Assembly: GCA_017556595.1 (NCBI GenBank)
Contig: JAFYML010000111.1
Span: 1 to 5,654 of the forward strand
Source of the DNA: Bacteroides sp.
GTDB lineage: Bacteria; Bacteroidota; Bacteroidia; Bacteroidales; Bacteroidaceae
Reading direction: 5' to 3'
DNA length: 5,654 nucleotides
A model generated the notes under the pieces. It had not been told where the DNA came from and searched no databases. It saw nothing but the letters and a program-made list of their open reading frames with translations. Made by a program: the position numbers and the translations under genes. Positions 1 through 5,654 of the stretch are shown piece by piece (the first letter of the stretch is position 1; each line of letters starts with the position of its first letter).

Positions 1-716
1 CCCAATACCGAACTTGGTACGACAACTATCCTGCCAATTTCATCGATACCATACAACGCATTTATCTGCAGAAAGATTTTGTGGCTACTTCGGGCATCAA
101 ATATCAAATATGGGAAGACAATATTGCATATCTGTATATTGAAAGTTTTAGTTCTGGGCTTAGCGAAGCAAGCTTGGACCAAGTATTAAACGAACTATCC
201 ATCTGCGATGGTCTCATCATAGATGTTAGAAACAATGGTGGTGGTATGCTGACATTGGCAGAACGGCTTGCCGCAAGGTTTACCAACCAAAAGGTACACA
301 TCGGATACATCAGCTACAAGACAGGAAAAGGCCATAATGACTTCTCCACACCGGAGCCTATTTATTTGAATCCGGCGACCGACCGGGTACGTTGGCAGAA
401 ACCTGCCGTTGTCCTGACCAATCGTCGCTCATACAGTTCCACCAACGATTTCGTCAATAAAATGAAACAACTTCCATTAGTTACAATCATCGGTGACAAA
501 ACTGGAGGTGGTTCAGGACTTCCCTTCTCATCCGAATTGCCCAACGGATGGTCTGTACGTTTTTCTGCCAGTCCTATGTTCGATCCTGACATGAATCACA
601 TTGAATTCGGAATAGATCCACACATGAAAGTAAACATGAGTGACCAGGACATACAATCAGGCATAGATACAATCATTGAATCTGCCCGAAATTTCTTGCT
701 CAATCAAAAAGAATAG
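1..716 (+). CDS. S41-family peptidase (C-terminal processing protease-like), 5' end missing
   Basis: The reading frame is open from base 3 to the TAG at 714-716, giving 237 residues. The start lies left of the window; the GTG at 81 is an internal valine codon, not a start. The S41 fold is recognised from the strand-loop motif IIDVRNNGGG (about 213-245), the segment NRRSYSSTND with a probable serine nucleophile encoded at 435-437, the following GDKTGGGSG, and a C-terminal FGIDPHMKV segment. In the family, these enzymes cleave extracytoplasmic polypeptides; in Bacteroidota they are often secreted or lipoproteins, but the signal sequence is outside the window. The FGKG segment that carries the catalytic lysine in Tsp/CtpA reads GGGSG here, so a Ser-Lys dyad is not evident. 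The protein may belong to the IRBP/tricorn-like branch, which uses other partner residues. Family assignment is firm; substrate and exact mechanism are unknown. Confidence 0.9.
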   Translation, partial: QYRTWYDNYPANFIDTIQRIYLQKDFVATSGIKYQIWEDNIAYLYIESFSSGLSEASLDQVLNELSICDGLIIDVRNNGGGMLTLAERLAARFTNQKVHIGYISYKTGKGHNDFSTPEPIYLNPATDRVRWQKPAVVLTNRRSYSSTNDFVNKMKQLPLVTIIGDKTGGGSGLPFSSELPNGWSVRFSASPMFDPDMNHIEFGIDPHMKVNMSDQDIQSGIDTIIESARNFLLNQKE

Positions 717-725
717 GACTCTTTA

Positions 726-756
726 TTTGTTTATTTGTTTTTTTTGCTTACCTTTG
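726..756 (+). promoter_or_regulatory. Bacteroides-type promoter for the tRNA-Leu gene
   Basis: A TTTG at 726-729 and TACCTTTG at 749-756 match the Bacteroides sigma-factor consensus (-33 TTTG, -7 TAnnTTTG) with a 19-nt spacer. Transcription would begin near 762-764, leaving a 5' leader of about 14 nt before the tRNA at 777. The tRNA therefore probably has its own promoter and need not rely on read-through from the peptidase gene ending at 716. A second TTTG at 734-737 is too close (11 nt) to serve as the -33 element. Confidence 0.75.
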
Positions 757-776
757 TGTCCGCTAACAAAGCGCCT

Positions 777-858
777 GCGCGTGTGGTGTAATTGGTAGCC
801 ACGCCAGACTTAGGATCTGGTGTCGAGAGACGTGGGGGTTCGAGTCCCTTCACGCGCA
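777..858 (+). tRNA. tRNA-Leu, anticodon TAG (reads CUA)
   Basis: All arms of a class II tRNA can be drawn by eye. The acceptor stem is GCGCGTG (777-783) with CACGCGC (851-857), discriminator A858. The D stem is GTG (786-788) with CAC (800-802). The anticodon stem is CCAGA/TCTGG (804-808/816-820) around the loop CTTAGGA, giving anticodon TAG at 811-813 under standard numbering. The long variable arm has stem GTC-GAGA-GAC (822-831), typical of leucine tRNAs, and the T loop TTCGAGT is at 839-845. The T stem contains two G-T pairs. The 3' CCA is not encoded, so it would be added after transcription. A long variable arm also occurs in Ser and Tyr tRNAs, but the TAG anticodon and the A discriminator fit leucine. 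Confidence 0.97.
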
Positions 859-861
859 CTT

Positions 862-895
862 AAAAAGCTCAACCTAAGTTGAGCTTTTTATTTTT
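862..895 (+). terminator. Intrinsic terminator of the tRNA-Leu gene, possibly bidirectional
   Basis: A perfect inverted repeat with arms at 862-873 (AAAAAGCTCAAC) and 878-889 and a 4-nt loop is followed by A and five T, a classical intrinsic terminator four bases after the tRNA. The hairpin core is GCTCAAC/GTTGAGC. Read on the other strand the hairpin is followed by its own run of T, so it could also end the convergent minus-strand operon, whose last gene stops at 930, about 40 bp away. No other terminator is visible for that operon before the tRNA. Confidence 0.88.
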
Positions 896-929
896 GGTCA
901 AAAATATCAATTTATCCTACGAACGAGAA

Positions 930-2351
930 TCATTGCGGCAATACCTCTTCCAGTTGTCTTACCACTTCTTCCGGATTGTCGGGTGAAGCCGCATAGGGAA
1001 CTGCTATATTACCTTCTCTATTCAATATCAAATAACGAGGTATAGATAGTACGCCATTTTCATTGCCCAGCTCTCGATAAACGGCCTTCGTCAATGTTTC
1101 GTTGGCTAATAGATGAGAGCCTTTTAAATCATAATAAGGGATGGTTTTCCGCCATGTATCAGCAGCTTGCGGACGGTCTATGGAGAGGTAAAGGTATTCG
1201 ATATCCATTCCTTCGGTCTTTTCTTTCAAAGCCGGAATATATTGGAACATCTCCTTACATGGACCGCACCAAGTAGCCCAAACATCCACATATACCACCT
1301 TACCACGCAACGATTTTGCGGCATCGGCAACAGATTGCATCGTCGAATCGCACGACAAGATATGATACAAGTTCTCATCCGCTTTGCCTTCGTGGAAGCG
1401 AATTGTCTCTTCTATGCCAGGTTGAAGCACCGACAGATAAGGACTATTCGGATACTGGTGCTTGAATTCTTCGAAAAGTTCTATAAACACTTTCGTATGA
1501 TTTCCTTGCATAATATCGTCATAGATAAAACTTGCCCAAACACGTTCAAGCGCCTTCCCATCGAACCAATCCTTGCAATGGTCGAACATGAATCGGTATG
1601 GCTCTTGAACTGTACTCAAATCACCCTCTTCTAATATGGCATATTTCATTGGCGACAATTGACTACCCATATTCACTACACCCCGATAACTAAGGAAAGC
1701 ATCATCATCCCACGACAAATCTGCCATGCGTTTAAACTCAGCCTTCCATTCTTCTGTCTTGTCTTGAACAGAATACATTGTAATGTAAGCCACTATCATA
1801 CGCGAGATGTAATCAAGATGCGCCATTTGCTCTTTTACGAACTTCGATGGAAGATTTGCAGATTGAATCACATCGGCTGCCTTATCGTAATGCACACTGT
1901 ACATACGTTTCAGTTCTTCAGGTGTTTTAGCCGATTCCAATTCATGACGAGTATATGTAATCGCATCACAATATGTTTGAAATTCATCCACTGCCCGTAG
2001 CGCATGGTTATATTCAATATTGCTTCCGGTCAATAGCAACGTATCTCCCGTTACAATCAATGTATATTGACTATTTGGAGTAAGATACAACGTTGCTACT
2101 TCGAACAAAGAATTAACAGCCAATACCTTCGGTTCAGTAAGTTCCACTTGGTAGGTAAAGTACCCATTAGAATCTGCTGTAACCTGTTGTCCCAAACTAT
2201 GAGCATACAATTCATTTTTACCGGCATCCCAATAAACGATTTCTGCATTGGGAGCAGTTTTAATAACCAGAGTGGTTATTCCTGGGCTATCGCATCCAAT
2301 AAACAGAGTGATAGCCAATGATAGTATAATGTTTAAAAAGAAAGGTTTCAT
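930..2351 (-). CDS. Lipoprotein with C-terminal TlpA-like thioredoxin domain
   Basis: This 473-residue protein starts with a lipoprotein signal peptide: MKPFF, a hydrophobic stretch, then LFIGC with the lipidated cysteine at residue 20, which supports the start at 2351. It should be anchored in the envelope, facing the periplasm or cell surface. Residues about 27-105 look like a beta-rich N-terminal domain of the DUF4369-like kind found in Bacteroidota TlpA proteins. Residues about 110-330 are mainly helical. Residues about 335-473 form a thioredoxin/TlpA domain with the active site WCGPC (Cys362 and Cys365) and a cis-proline candidate in SIPRY at Pro438. Such proteins reduce or exchange disulfides in exported proteins. 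It is the last gene of the minus-strand operon, 51 bp after the preceding gene. Its natural substrate is not known; the cysteine-rich protein encoded just upstream is a plausible partner. Domain assignment is firm, role inferred. Confidence 0.93.
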   Translation of the reverse strand: MKPFFLNIILSLAITLFIGCDSPGITTLVIKTAPNAEIVYWDAGKNELYAHSLGQQVTADSNGYFTYQVELTEPKVLAVNSLFEVATLYLTPNSQYTLIVTGDTLLLTGSNIEYNHALRAVDEFQTYCDAITYTRHELESAKTPEELKRMYSVHYDKAADVIQSANLPSKFVKEQMAHLDYISRMIVAYITMYSVQDKTEEWKAEFKRMADLSWDDDAFLSYRGVVNMGSQLSPMKYAILEEGDLSTVQEPYRFMFDHCKDWFDGKALERVWASFIYDDIMQGNHTKVFIELFEEFKHQYPNSPYLSVLQPGIEETIRFHEGKADENLYHILSCDSTMQSVADAAKSLRGKVVYVDVWATWCGPCKEMFQYIPALKEKTEGMDIEYLYLSIDRPQAADTWRKTIPYYDLKGSHLLANETLTKAVYRELGNENGVLSIPRYLILNREGNIAVPYAASPDNPEEVVRQLEEVLPQ

Positions 2352-2368
2352 ATCATTTTTGTATTATA

Positions 2369-2384
2369 GCAATTATTGCAATAA
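2369..2384. repeat. Nested short palindromes in the gap before the TlpA-like gene
   Basis: The 51-bp gap between the two last operon genes contains GCAAT-T-ATTGC (2369-2379) overlapping the perfect 12-bp palindrome TTATTGCAATAA (2373-2384), so GCAAT or its complement ATTGC occurs three times. No promoter matching TAnnTTTG is visible on the minus strand here. The site could be a small operator or an RNA hairpin, or a chance product of AT-rich sequence; no function can be assigned. Confidence 0.35.
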
Positions 2385-2402
2385 CATCTTTGCGATTAAG
2401 GA

Positions 2403-3245
2403 TTATTCACCAAGTTTACTCACTTCGACTTCCATCGGGCCGGCAAGCACAAGTTCAAGTTGTGCTCGTTCCGACTTCGGTTCCCACGCAATGCGGTTCG
2501 CATCCGAAGTGACATGACGTCGAACGTTTCTTGTGCCACTGATATGCTCCACATCTACAAAAGCAGCATTGTAGGATTGTTGCCAATTCACTTTGTCTGC
2601 ATCGACAAAGAGGTGCTTTACATGACCGCTTTTAAGCTGAAGCAAGCGAGAAGAGAGCACATTCAAGGTATCTATGTTGCTATCGAATATATCGATACGG
2701 GCATTGGCATCAAAGGTAAGTCGGCTGCACGAAAGGTCAGTGCAACTAAATAGGTTCAAAACGCCATCTTTAATATACTCCACCTCTTTAGGAAGGGTAA
2801 GATGCATATCGCCACTGATGACACGCAACAGCCCGACATCGCTGTATTGTTCGAGACACTTTTCGCGAAGGAAAGCAAAAGTGATGACGCAAGTATCGCC
2901 TTTCATGCAGATTTCTGTATAGGATTTCAACTTATCCGAGATAGTGAATTTTCCTTGTGCATCGGAAGTTGAAGCGAGATACACGTCACCATCCTCAGCA
3001 AAGTAAAATTGGTTGGTAGCTAAGTATCGTCCTTCAGAGACTGGTATATATTCCACTCCTCCTTGTCTAAATTCGATTGCTTTGCAAACGGGTAGTTCTA
3101 TCGTAACGGGGTTGCCGCTTCTTAAATTGAAGTTTCTTTTATCTTGTGGTTGCACAAAAAAGGTCCAATAAAGAACTATAAAAACTACAATTAGCACCGG
3201 AATGGCTATTAACAGGCCAATGATTATTTTGGATGTCTTTTTCAT
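2403..3245 (-). CDS. Membrane-anchored extracytoplasmic protein of unknown function, possibly GIN/DUF2807-like
   Basis: The 280-residue protein starts with MKKTSK, followed by one strongly hydrophobic segment (residues about 7-30) without a lipobox or obvious cleavage site. It is therefore probably held by an N-terminal membrane anchor with residues 31-280 outside the cytoplasm. The outer part is rich in short beta-strand-like stretches. Residues about 155-235 run as successive strands separated by turns, with D/N at several of them, suggesting a beta-solenoid of the kind seen in head GIN (DUF2807) proteins. Such proteins are, from general knowledge, frequent neighbours of GntR/ABC gene sets in Bacteroidota. 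There are six cysteines (54, 113, 119, 130, 168, 173), enough for three disulfides. The gene starts 11 bp after the GntR gene and precedes the TlpA-like gene, so all are probably co-transcribed. I do not recognise the family with certainty. Confidence 0.8.
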   Translation of the reverse strand: MKKTSKIIIGLLIAIPVLIVVFIVLYWTFFVQPQDKRNFNLRSGNPVTIELPVCKAIEFRQGGVEYIPVSEGRYLATNQFYFAEDGDVYLASTSDAQGKFTISDKLKSYTEICMKGDTCVITFAFLREKCLEQYSDVGLLRVISGDMHLTLPKEVEYIKDGVLNLFSCTDLSCSRLTFDANARIDIFDSNIDTLNVLSSRLLQLKSGHVKHLFVDADKVNWQQSYNAAFVDVEHISGTRNVRRHVTSDANRIAWEPKSERAQLELVLAGPMEVEVSKLGE

Positions 3246-3256
3246 AAAATTAGTTT

Positions 3257-3628
3257 TTACTGTTTTTGTTTATTAATATACTCGCGATACATTTGGCTCA
3301 CCTCTTCGGGGGTAATATCGAGCAGATAAAGTTGCTTGAAGAAGTAATCGGCTTCCTCGTTCATGAAGTAGGCACGACGCATGGAAAGTATCTGCTTGCG
3401 TGCACCTTCGGCCACAAAGTAACCAATGCCTCGCTTATTATAAAACACTCCTTGTTGTTGTAGGTATTCGTACGAACGCATCATGGTATTGACATTGACC
3501 TCGACCAATGCTGCATATTCGCGCACCGATGGAATGCGGTCTTCCTCGTTGTACATACCCAACAATATTTCATCGCAAATGCGATCGGCAATCTGTAGAT
3601 AGATGCCTTTACTTTCTTTGAAATTCAT
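3257..3628 (-). CDS. GntR-family transcriptional regulator, YtrA-type
   Basis: At 123 residues this is a short GntR protein, the size typical of the YtrA subfamily: an N-terminal winged helix-turn-helix (residues about 8-74) and only about 50 residues of helical C-terminal tail for dimerisation, with no large ligand-binding domain. Hallmarks are IYLQIADRI at the start, RIPSVREYAALVEVN followed by TMMRSYEYLQQQG in the recognition region, and the wing KRGIGYFV. YtrA-type proteins usually repress ABC transporter operons in which they are encoded. That fits here: the gene lies 3 bp after the permease gene, and a palindrome resembling the reported YtrA operator sits at the operon promoter (5342-5365). 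The start at 3628 fits both the domain beginning and the tight spacing. The inducer is unknown. Confidence 0.93.
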   Translation of the reverse strand: MNFKESKGIYLQIADRICDEILLGMYNEEDRIPSVREYAALVEVNVNTMMRSYEYLQQQGVFYNKRGIGYFVAEGARKQILSMRRAYFMNEEADYFFKQLYLLDITPEEVSQMYREYINKQKQ

Positions 3629-3631
3629 AGG

Positions 3632-4456
3632 CTACCAACGATTTACAACTTCCATCTCTTTGAAACGCTTGTAGGCAAGCCACCAGAAAAAGAAGGTAAC
3701 CAACATTACACAACAAGCAAAGATAAAAAACCACTCATCTTCGGTCAATAAAGGCAAGCGATAAACATACCCCGGACGATCAAGCTCGGTCATTAAACCG
3801 GCAAATAAAGCTGAGAAAGCCGTTCCTAAAATAGTAAATGCCGTAAAAGTCTTCAAAAAGGAATGTTTCGGCCAAAGTGAACTACCTAACACAAAGATGG
3901 ATTGCCAAAAGAAATAAAGCGAAACAATGAAGTCCAATGGCATCTCATCATTCAAAGCTGCTATTTCGGCATATGGACGAGTGATAGCGATAAGGTCAAT
4001 CTCCGGATAAATCATGCTAAAGACACCTACACGTATCACATCGACCAATAGGAACAATAAATAATAGAGAACTACAAATCCTATAGTGTAAATGACCCAA
4101 CGAGCAATGTATTTCTCGAACGAAGTAGCCGGAAACATCAACGAATAGATGCGCCCGGTTTTACTGTTCATAGGCTCCATAATAAACGAAGCACTCAGCA
4201 CACAGCCAATGAACAATCCTAAAACGAACAGAGGCATAAGGCCGTCTAAAGCAGGATCAATCTCCGATGTAAAGCCAAGTTTTACCCCCGCTAAATAATG
4301 TTCATAACTTCTATGGCTTATAAAAGCACTGAATATCATCAACAATCCAAACACGGTAATGATGCGTTGCAACAAACGCTTGCGGTCTTCAACCAACACT
4401 TTCTTGAAATAATTGGCAAAACGCGACCAACTAAAAAAGGTATCACTTAGTTTCAT
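3632..4456 (-). CDS. ABC transporter permease, six transmembrane helices
   Basis: The 274-residue protein has about six hydrophobic segments (residues about 32-46, 72-93, 119-139, 174-193, 202-221 and 242-261), the layout of an ABC-2-like membrane subunit. A cytoplasmic-type stretch, FPATSFEKYIARW (108-120), resembles a segment often seen in Bacteroidota ABC permeases of this sort. Its start codon overlaps the stop of the ATPase gene in an ATGA (4453-4456), implying translational coupling and assembly with that ATPase, probably as a dimer of each. No periplasmic binding protein is encoded nearby, which favours export or sensing/detoxification over nutrient import. The substrate cannot be read from the sequence; relatives are linked to antibiotic and cell-envelope stress responses, which is only an inference here. 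Confidence 0.88.
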   Translation of the reverse strand: MKLSDTFFSWSRFANYFKKVLVEDRKRLLQRIITVFGLLMIFSAFISHRSYEHYLAGVKLGFTSEIDPALDGLMPLFVLGLFIGCVLSASFIMEPMNSKTGRIYSLMFPATSFEKYIARWVIYTIGFVVLYYLLFLLVDVIRVGVFSMIYPEIDLIAITRPYAEIAALNDEMPLDFIVSLYFFWQSIFVLGSSLWPKHSFLKTFTAFTILGTAFSALFAGLMTELDRPGYVYRLPLLTEDEWFFIFACCVMLVTFFFWWLAYKRFKEMEVVNRW

Positions 4457-5310
4457 AACTTCTGCTCATTTTGTAGGTGGAACATTTCTGCCATCAATTG
4501 CGGTTTCTCCAATACCGCACCAAACAGCAATTCAATATTAACAGGTGTTTCATCGACACCTTCGTTGGGCAACATCAGCAAGTTACCTTGCAACGAGGGC
4601 AAAGCGTAAATGGCCGATGAAAGCAAAGAACGGTCGTCACTCTCAACAAACAATAAGCGGCTACTGATATCGCTCATCGAAGCATCCAACAACACACTGC
4701 TTTCATTCATAATAACCACATGGTCCAAGATGCGGTCAATGTCTCGCACTTGGTGAGTAGATACAACTATGCTGCGTTCATCATTCATTCCCATAGCAAT
4801 CATCTTGCGAAATTGGCTCTTACCGGGAATATCAAGACCATTGGTTGGCTCGTCCATCAGCAACAACGAAGTGTTTGCCGCCAAAGCAAAACTCATGAAA
4901 ACTTTCTTCTTCTGTCCCATAGACAACTGTCCTAAATGAATATCTGTGTCCATGCCAAACATACGCAAATATTGTTCCAAATCTTCGTAGCTAAAGCGTG
5001 GATAGAACGAAGCGTTGTACTTAACATACGATTTCAACGAAACAGAAGGTAATTCAAACTCTTCAGGAACAAAGAACATGTCCCGCAACGAAATTGGTAA
5101 ACGACGACGTACATCTACGTCACGATACATCACGCGCCCACTCTTAGGAGTAAGCAATCCGCTCATCAGACAAAGTAAAGTGGATTTTCCCGCGCCATTT
5201 TTACCTAATAGGCCGTAAACTTTACCTTTCTCTATCGAAAGCGAAAAGTTGCTCAGGGTATTTTTCTTACCCCGAGCATAACTAAATGTAAGATTTTCAA
5301 CTTGTAACAT
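4453..5310 (-). CDS. ABC transporter ATP-binding protein
   Basis: This 285-residue protein is the nucleotide-binding subunit that powers the permease encoded next to it. Visible motifs are Walker A GKNGAGKST (36-44), signature LSMGQ (129-133), Walker B LLLMDE (149-154) with catalytic Glu154, D-loop GLD (158-160) and switch histidine His186 in STHQ. At the Q-loop position the sequence reads FVPEE (80-84), with glutamate where most ABC proteins have glutamine. Residues beyond about 205 form a C-terminal extension like that of the YtrB/BcrA/CcmA-type exporters. It is the first gene of the operon and follows a consensus promoter with an overlapping palindrome. The start at 5310 places the MLQVENLTFSY strand at the usual distance from Walker A. 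No Shine-Dalgarno sequence is seen upstream, as is usual in Bacteroidota. Confidence 0.95.
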   Translation of the reverse strand: MLQVENLTFSYARGKKNTLSNFSLSIEKGKVYGLLGKNGAGKSTLLCLMSGLLTPKSGRVMYRDVDVRRRLPISLRDMFFVPEEFELPSVSLKSYVKYNASFYPRFSYEDLEQYLRMFGMDTDIHLGQLSMGQKKKVFMSFALAANTSLLLMDEPTNGLDIPGKSQFRKMIAMGMNDERSIVVSTHQVRDIDRILDHVVIMNESSVLLDASMSDISSRLLFVESDDRSLLSSAIYALPSLQGNLLMLPNEGVDETPVNIELLFGAVLEKPQLMAEMFHLQNEQKL

Positions 5311-5341
5311 AAGGCGTTTATTAAAGTAAATTACAATTATT

Positions 5342-5365
5342 AGTGTAATAGCGTGCTATTACACT
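5342..5365. promoter_or_regulatory. Probable operator for the YtrA-type GntR repressor
   Basis: A perfect 24-bp palindrome, AGTGTA-N12-TACACT, with 11-bp arms around a central GT, lies between the -7 box and the ATPase gene and covers the expected transcription start (about 5358-5362). From memory, the operator of Bacillus subtilis YtrA is AGTGTA-N13-TACACT; the half-sites are identical and the spacing differs by one base. Binding here would block RNA polymerase, giving autoregulated repression of the whole operon. Assignment to the GntR protein of this operon is inferred from position and motif. Confidence 0.82.
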
Positions 5366-5366
5366 G

Positions 5367-5397
5367 CAAATGTATAGATAATTAATTAAACACCAAA
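5367..5397 (-). promoter_or_regulatory. Bacteroides-type promoter of the ABC/GntR/TlpA operon
   Basis: Read on the minus strand, TTTG at 5397-5394 and TACATTTG at 5374-5367 match the -33 TTTG and -7 TAnnTTTG elements with a 19-nt spacer. The expected start near 5360 gives an untranslated leader of about 50 nt before the ATPase start codon at 5310. The 24-bp palindrome begins one base downstream of the -7 box. Confidence 0.8.
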
Positions 5398-5435
5398 TAT
5401 TTTTATTATTTTTTTTCTAAAAAAGGAGGAAAAGA

Positions 5436-5457
5436 GAGGAATATAGAGAAATTCCTC
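5436..5457. repeat. Short inverted repeat between the rRNA terminator and the operon promoter
   Basis: GAGGAAT (5436-5442) and ATTCCTC (5451-5457) are perfect 7-bp arms around an 8-nt spacer. It lies in the AT- and purine-rich gap 5398-5492, which otherwise shows no gene. There is no T-run directly after either arm, so it does not look like a terminator. Function unknown. Confidence 0.3.
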
Positions 5458-5492
5458 ATTGCTCTTTAAGAACTTTTGAGAGTATAGAAAAT

Positions 5493-5529
5493 AAAAAAAG
5501 CCTCCGTCATCCATTGGATAACGAAGGCT
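5493..5529 (-). terminator. Intrinsic terminator of the rRNA operon
   Basis: On the minus strand, just past the 5S gene, arms at 5529-5516 and 5512-5499 form a 14-bp hairpin (two G-U pairs, 3-nt loop) followed by about seven U (plus-strand A run 5493-5499). This is a strong intrinsic terminator a few bases after the 5S 3' end. It would shield the ABC operon promoter, about 95 bp further on, from rRNA transcription. Confidence 0.92.
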
Positions 5530-5534
5530 CATCT

Positions 5535-5646
<112 letters not shown>

Positions 5647-5654
5647 ATAACATC

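Noticed and set aside
81..83. GTG as a possible start of the peptidase gene
   Set aside because: The frame is open to the left edge and the upstream residues (for example TWYDNYPANFIDTI) read like protein, so this is an internal valine of a gene truncated by the window.
777..858. The tRNA gene as an integration site of a mobile element
   Set aside because: No integrase gene and no direct repeat of the tRNA 3' end are visible within the window.
1167..2000. Plus-strand open frames of 155 and 113 residues opposite the TlpA-like gene
   Set aside because: They are antisense shadows of a well-supported coding gene, with no recognisable motif or promoter.
5342..5365. The 24-bp palindrome as an intrinsic terminator
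   Set aside because: It lacks a following T-run on the minus strand and sits at the expected transcription start, which fits an operator better.
5421..5430. AAAAGGAGGA resembling a plus-strand Shine-Dalgarno sequence
   Set aside because: No start codon or open frame follows it; downstream lie the rRNA terminator and 5S gene on the other strand, and Bacteroidota rarely rely on such sites.

Overview
The window looks like a chromosomal segment of a Bacteroidota bacterium, most likely of the order Bacteroidales. Three observations support this. Two promoters match the Bacteroides-type consensus TTTG - 19 nt - TAnnTTTG. The coding genes lack clear Shine-Dalgarno sequences. The 5S rRNA core and the protein types (S41 peptidase, lipoprotein-anchored TlpA thioredoxin, YtrA-type GntR with ABC transporter) are familiar from that group. 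The genus cannot be fixed from this sequence alone.

Left part, + strand: the 3' end of an S41-family peptidase gene runs in from the left edge and stops at 716. It is followed by a tRNA-Leu(TAG) gene (777-858) with its own promoter (726-756) and a strong hairpin terminator (862-895). This hairpin lies between the tRNA and the convergent minus-strand operon and may end transcription from both sides.

Centre, - strand: five genes are read right to left as one apparent operon (5310 down to 930). They are an ABC ATPase, a six-helix ABC permease, a short YtrA-type GntR repressor, a membrane-anchored protein with a large cysteine-containing extracytoplasmic domain (possibly GIN/DUF2807-like), and a lipoprotein with a C-terminal TlpA-like thioredoxin domain. 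The first four are tightly packed (ATGA overlap, 3-bp gap, 11-bp gap); the last follows after 51 bp. A consensus promoter lies upstream of the ATPase gene. A perfect 24-bp palindrome, AGTGTA-N12-TACACT, directly abuts its -7 box and covers the expected transcription start. It closely resembles the operator reported for Bacillus YtrA, so the obvious model is that the GntR protein represses its own operon until an inducer, perhaps an envelope-active compound, is sensed.

Right edge, - strand: a 5S rRNA gene, presumably the last gene of an rRNA operon extending beyond the window, is followed by a strong terminator (5493-5529) about 95 bp upstream of the ABC operon promoter.

The most interesting unit is the combination of a YtrA-regulated ABC transporter with an extracytoplasmic cysteine-rich protein and a thioredoxin-like lipoprotein. 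The functional link between these parts is inference.
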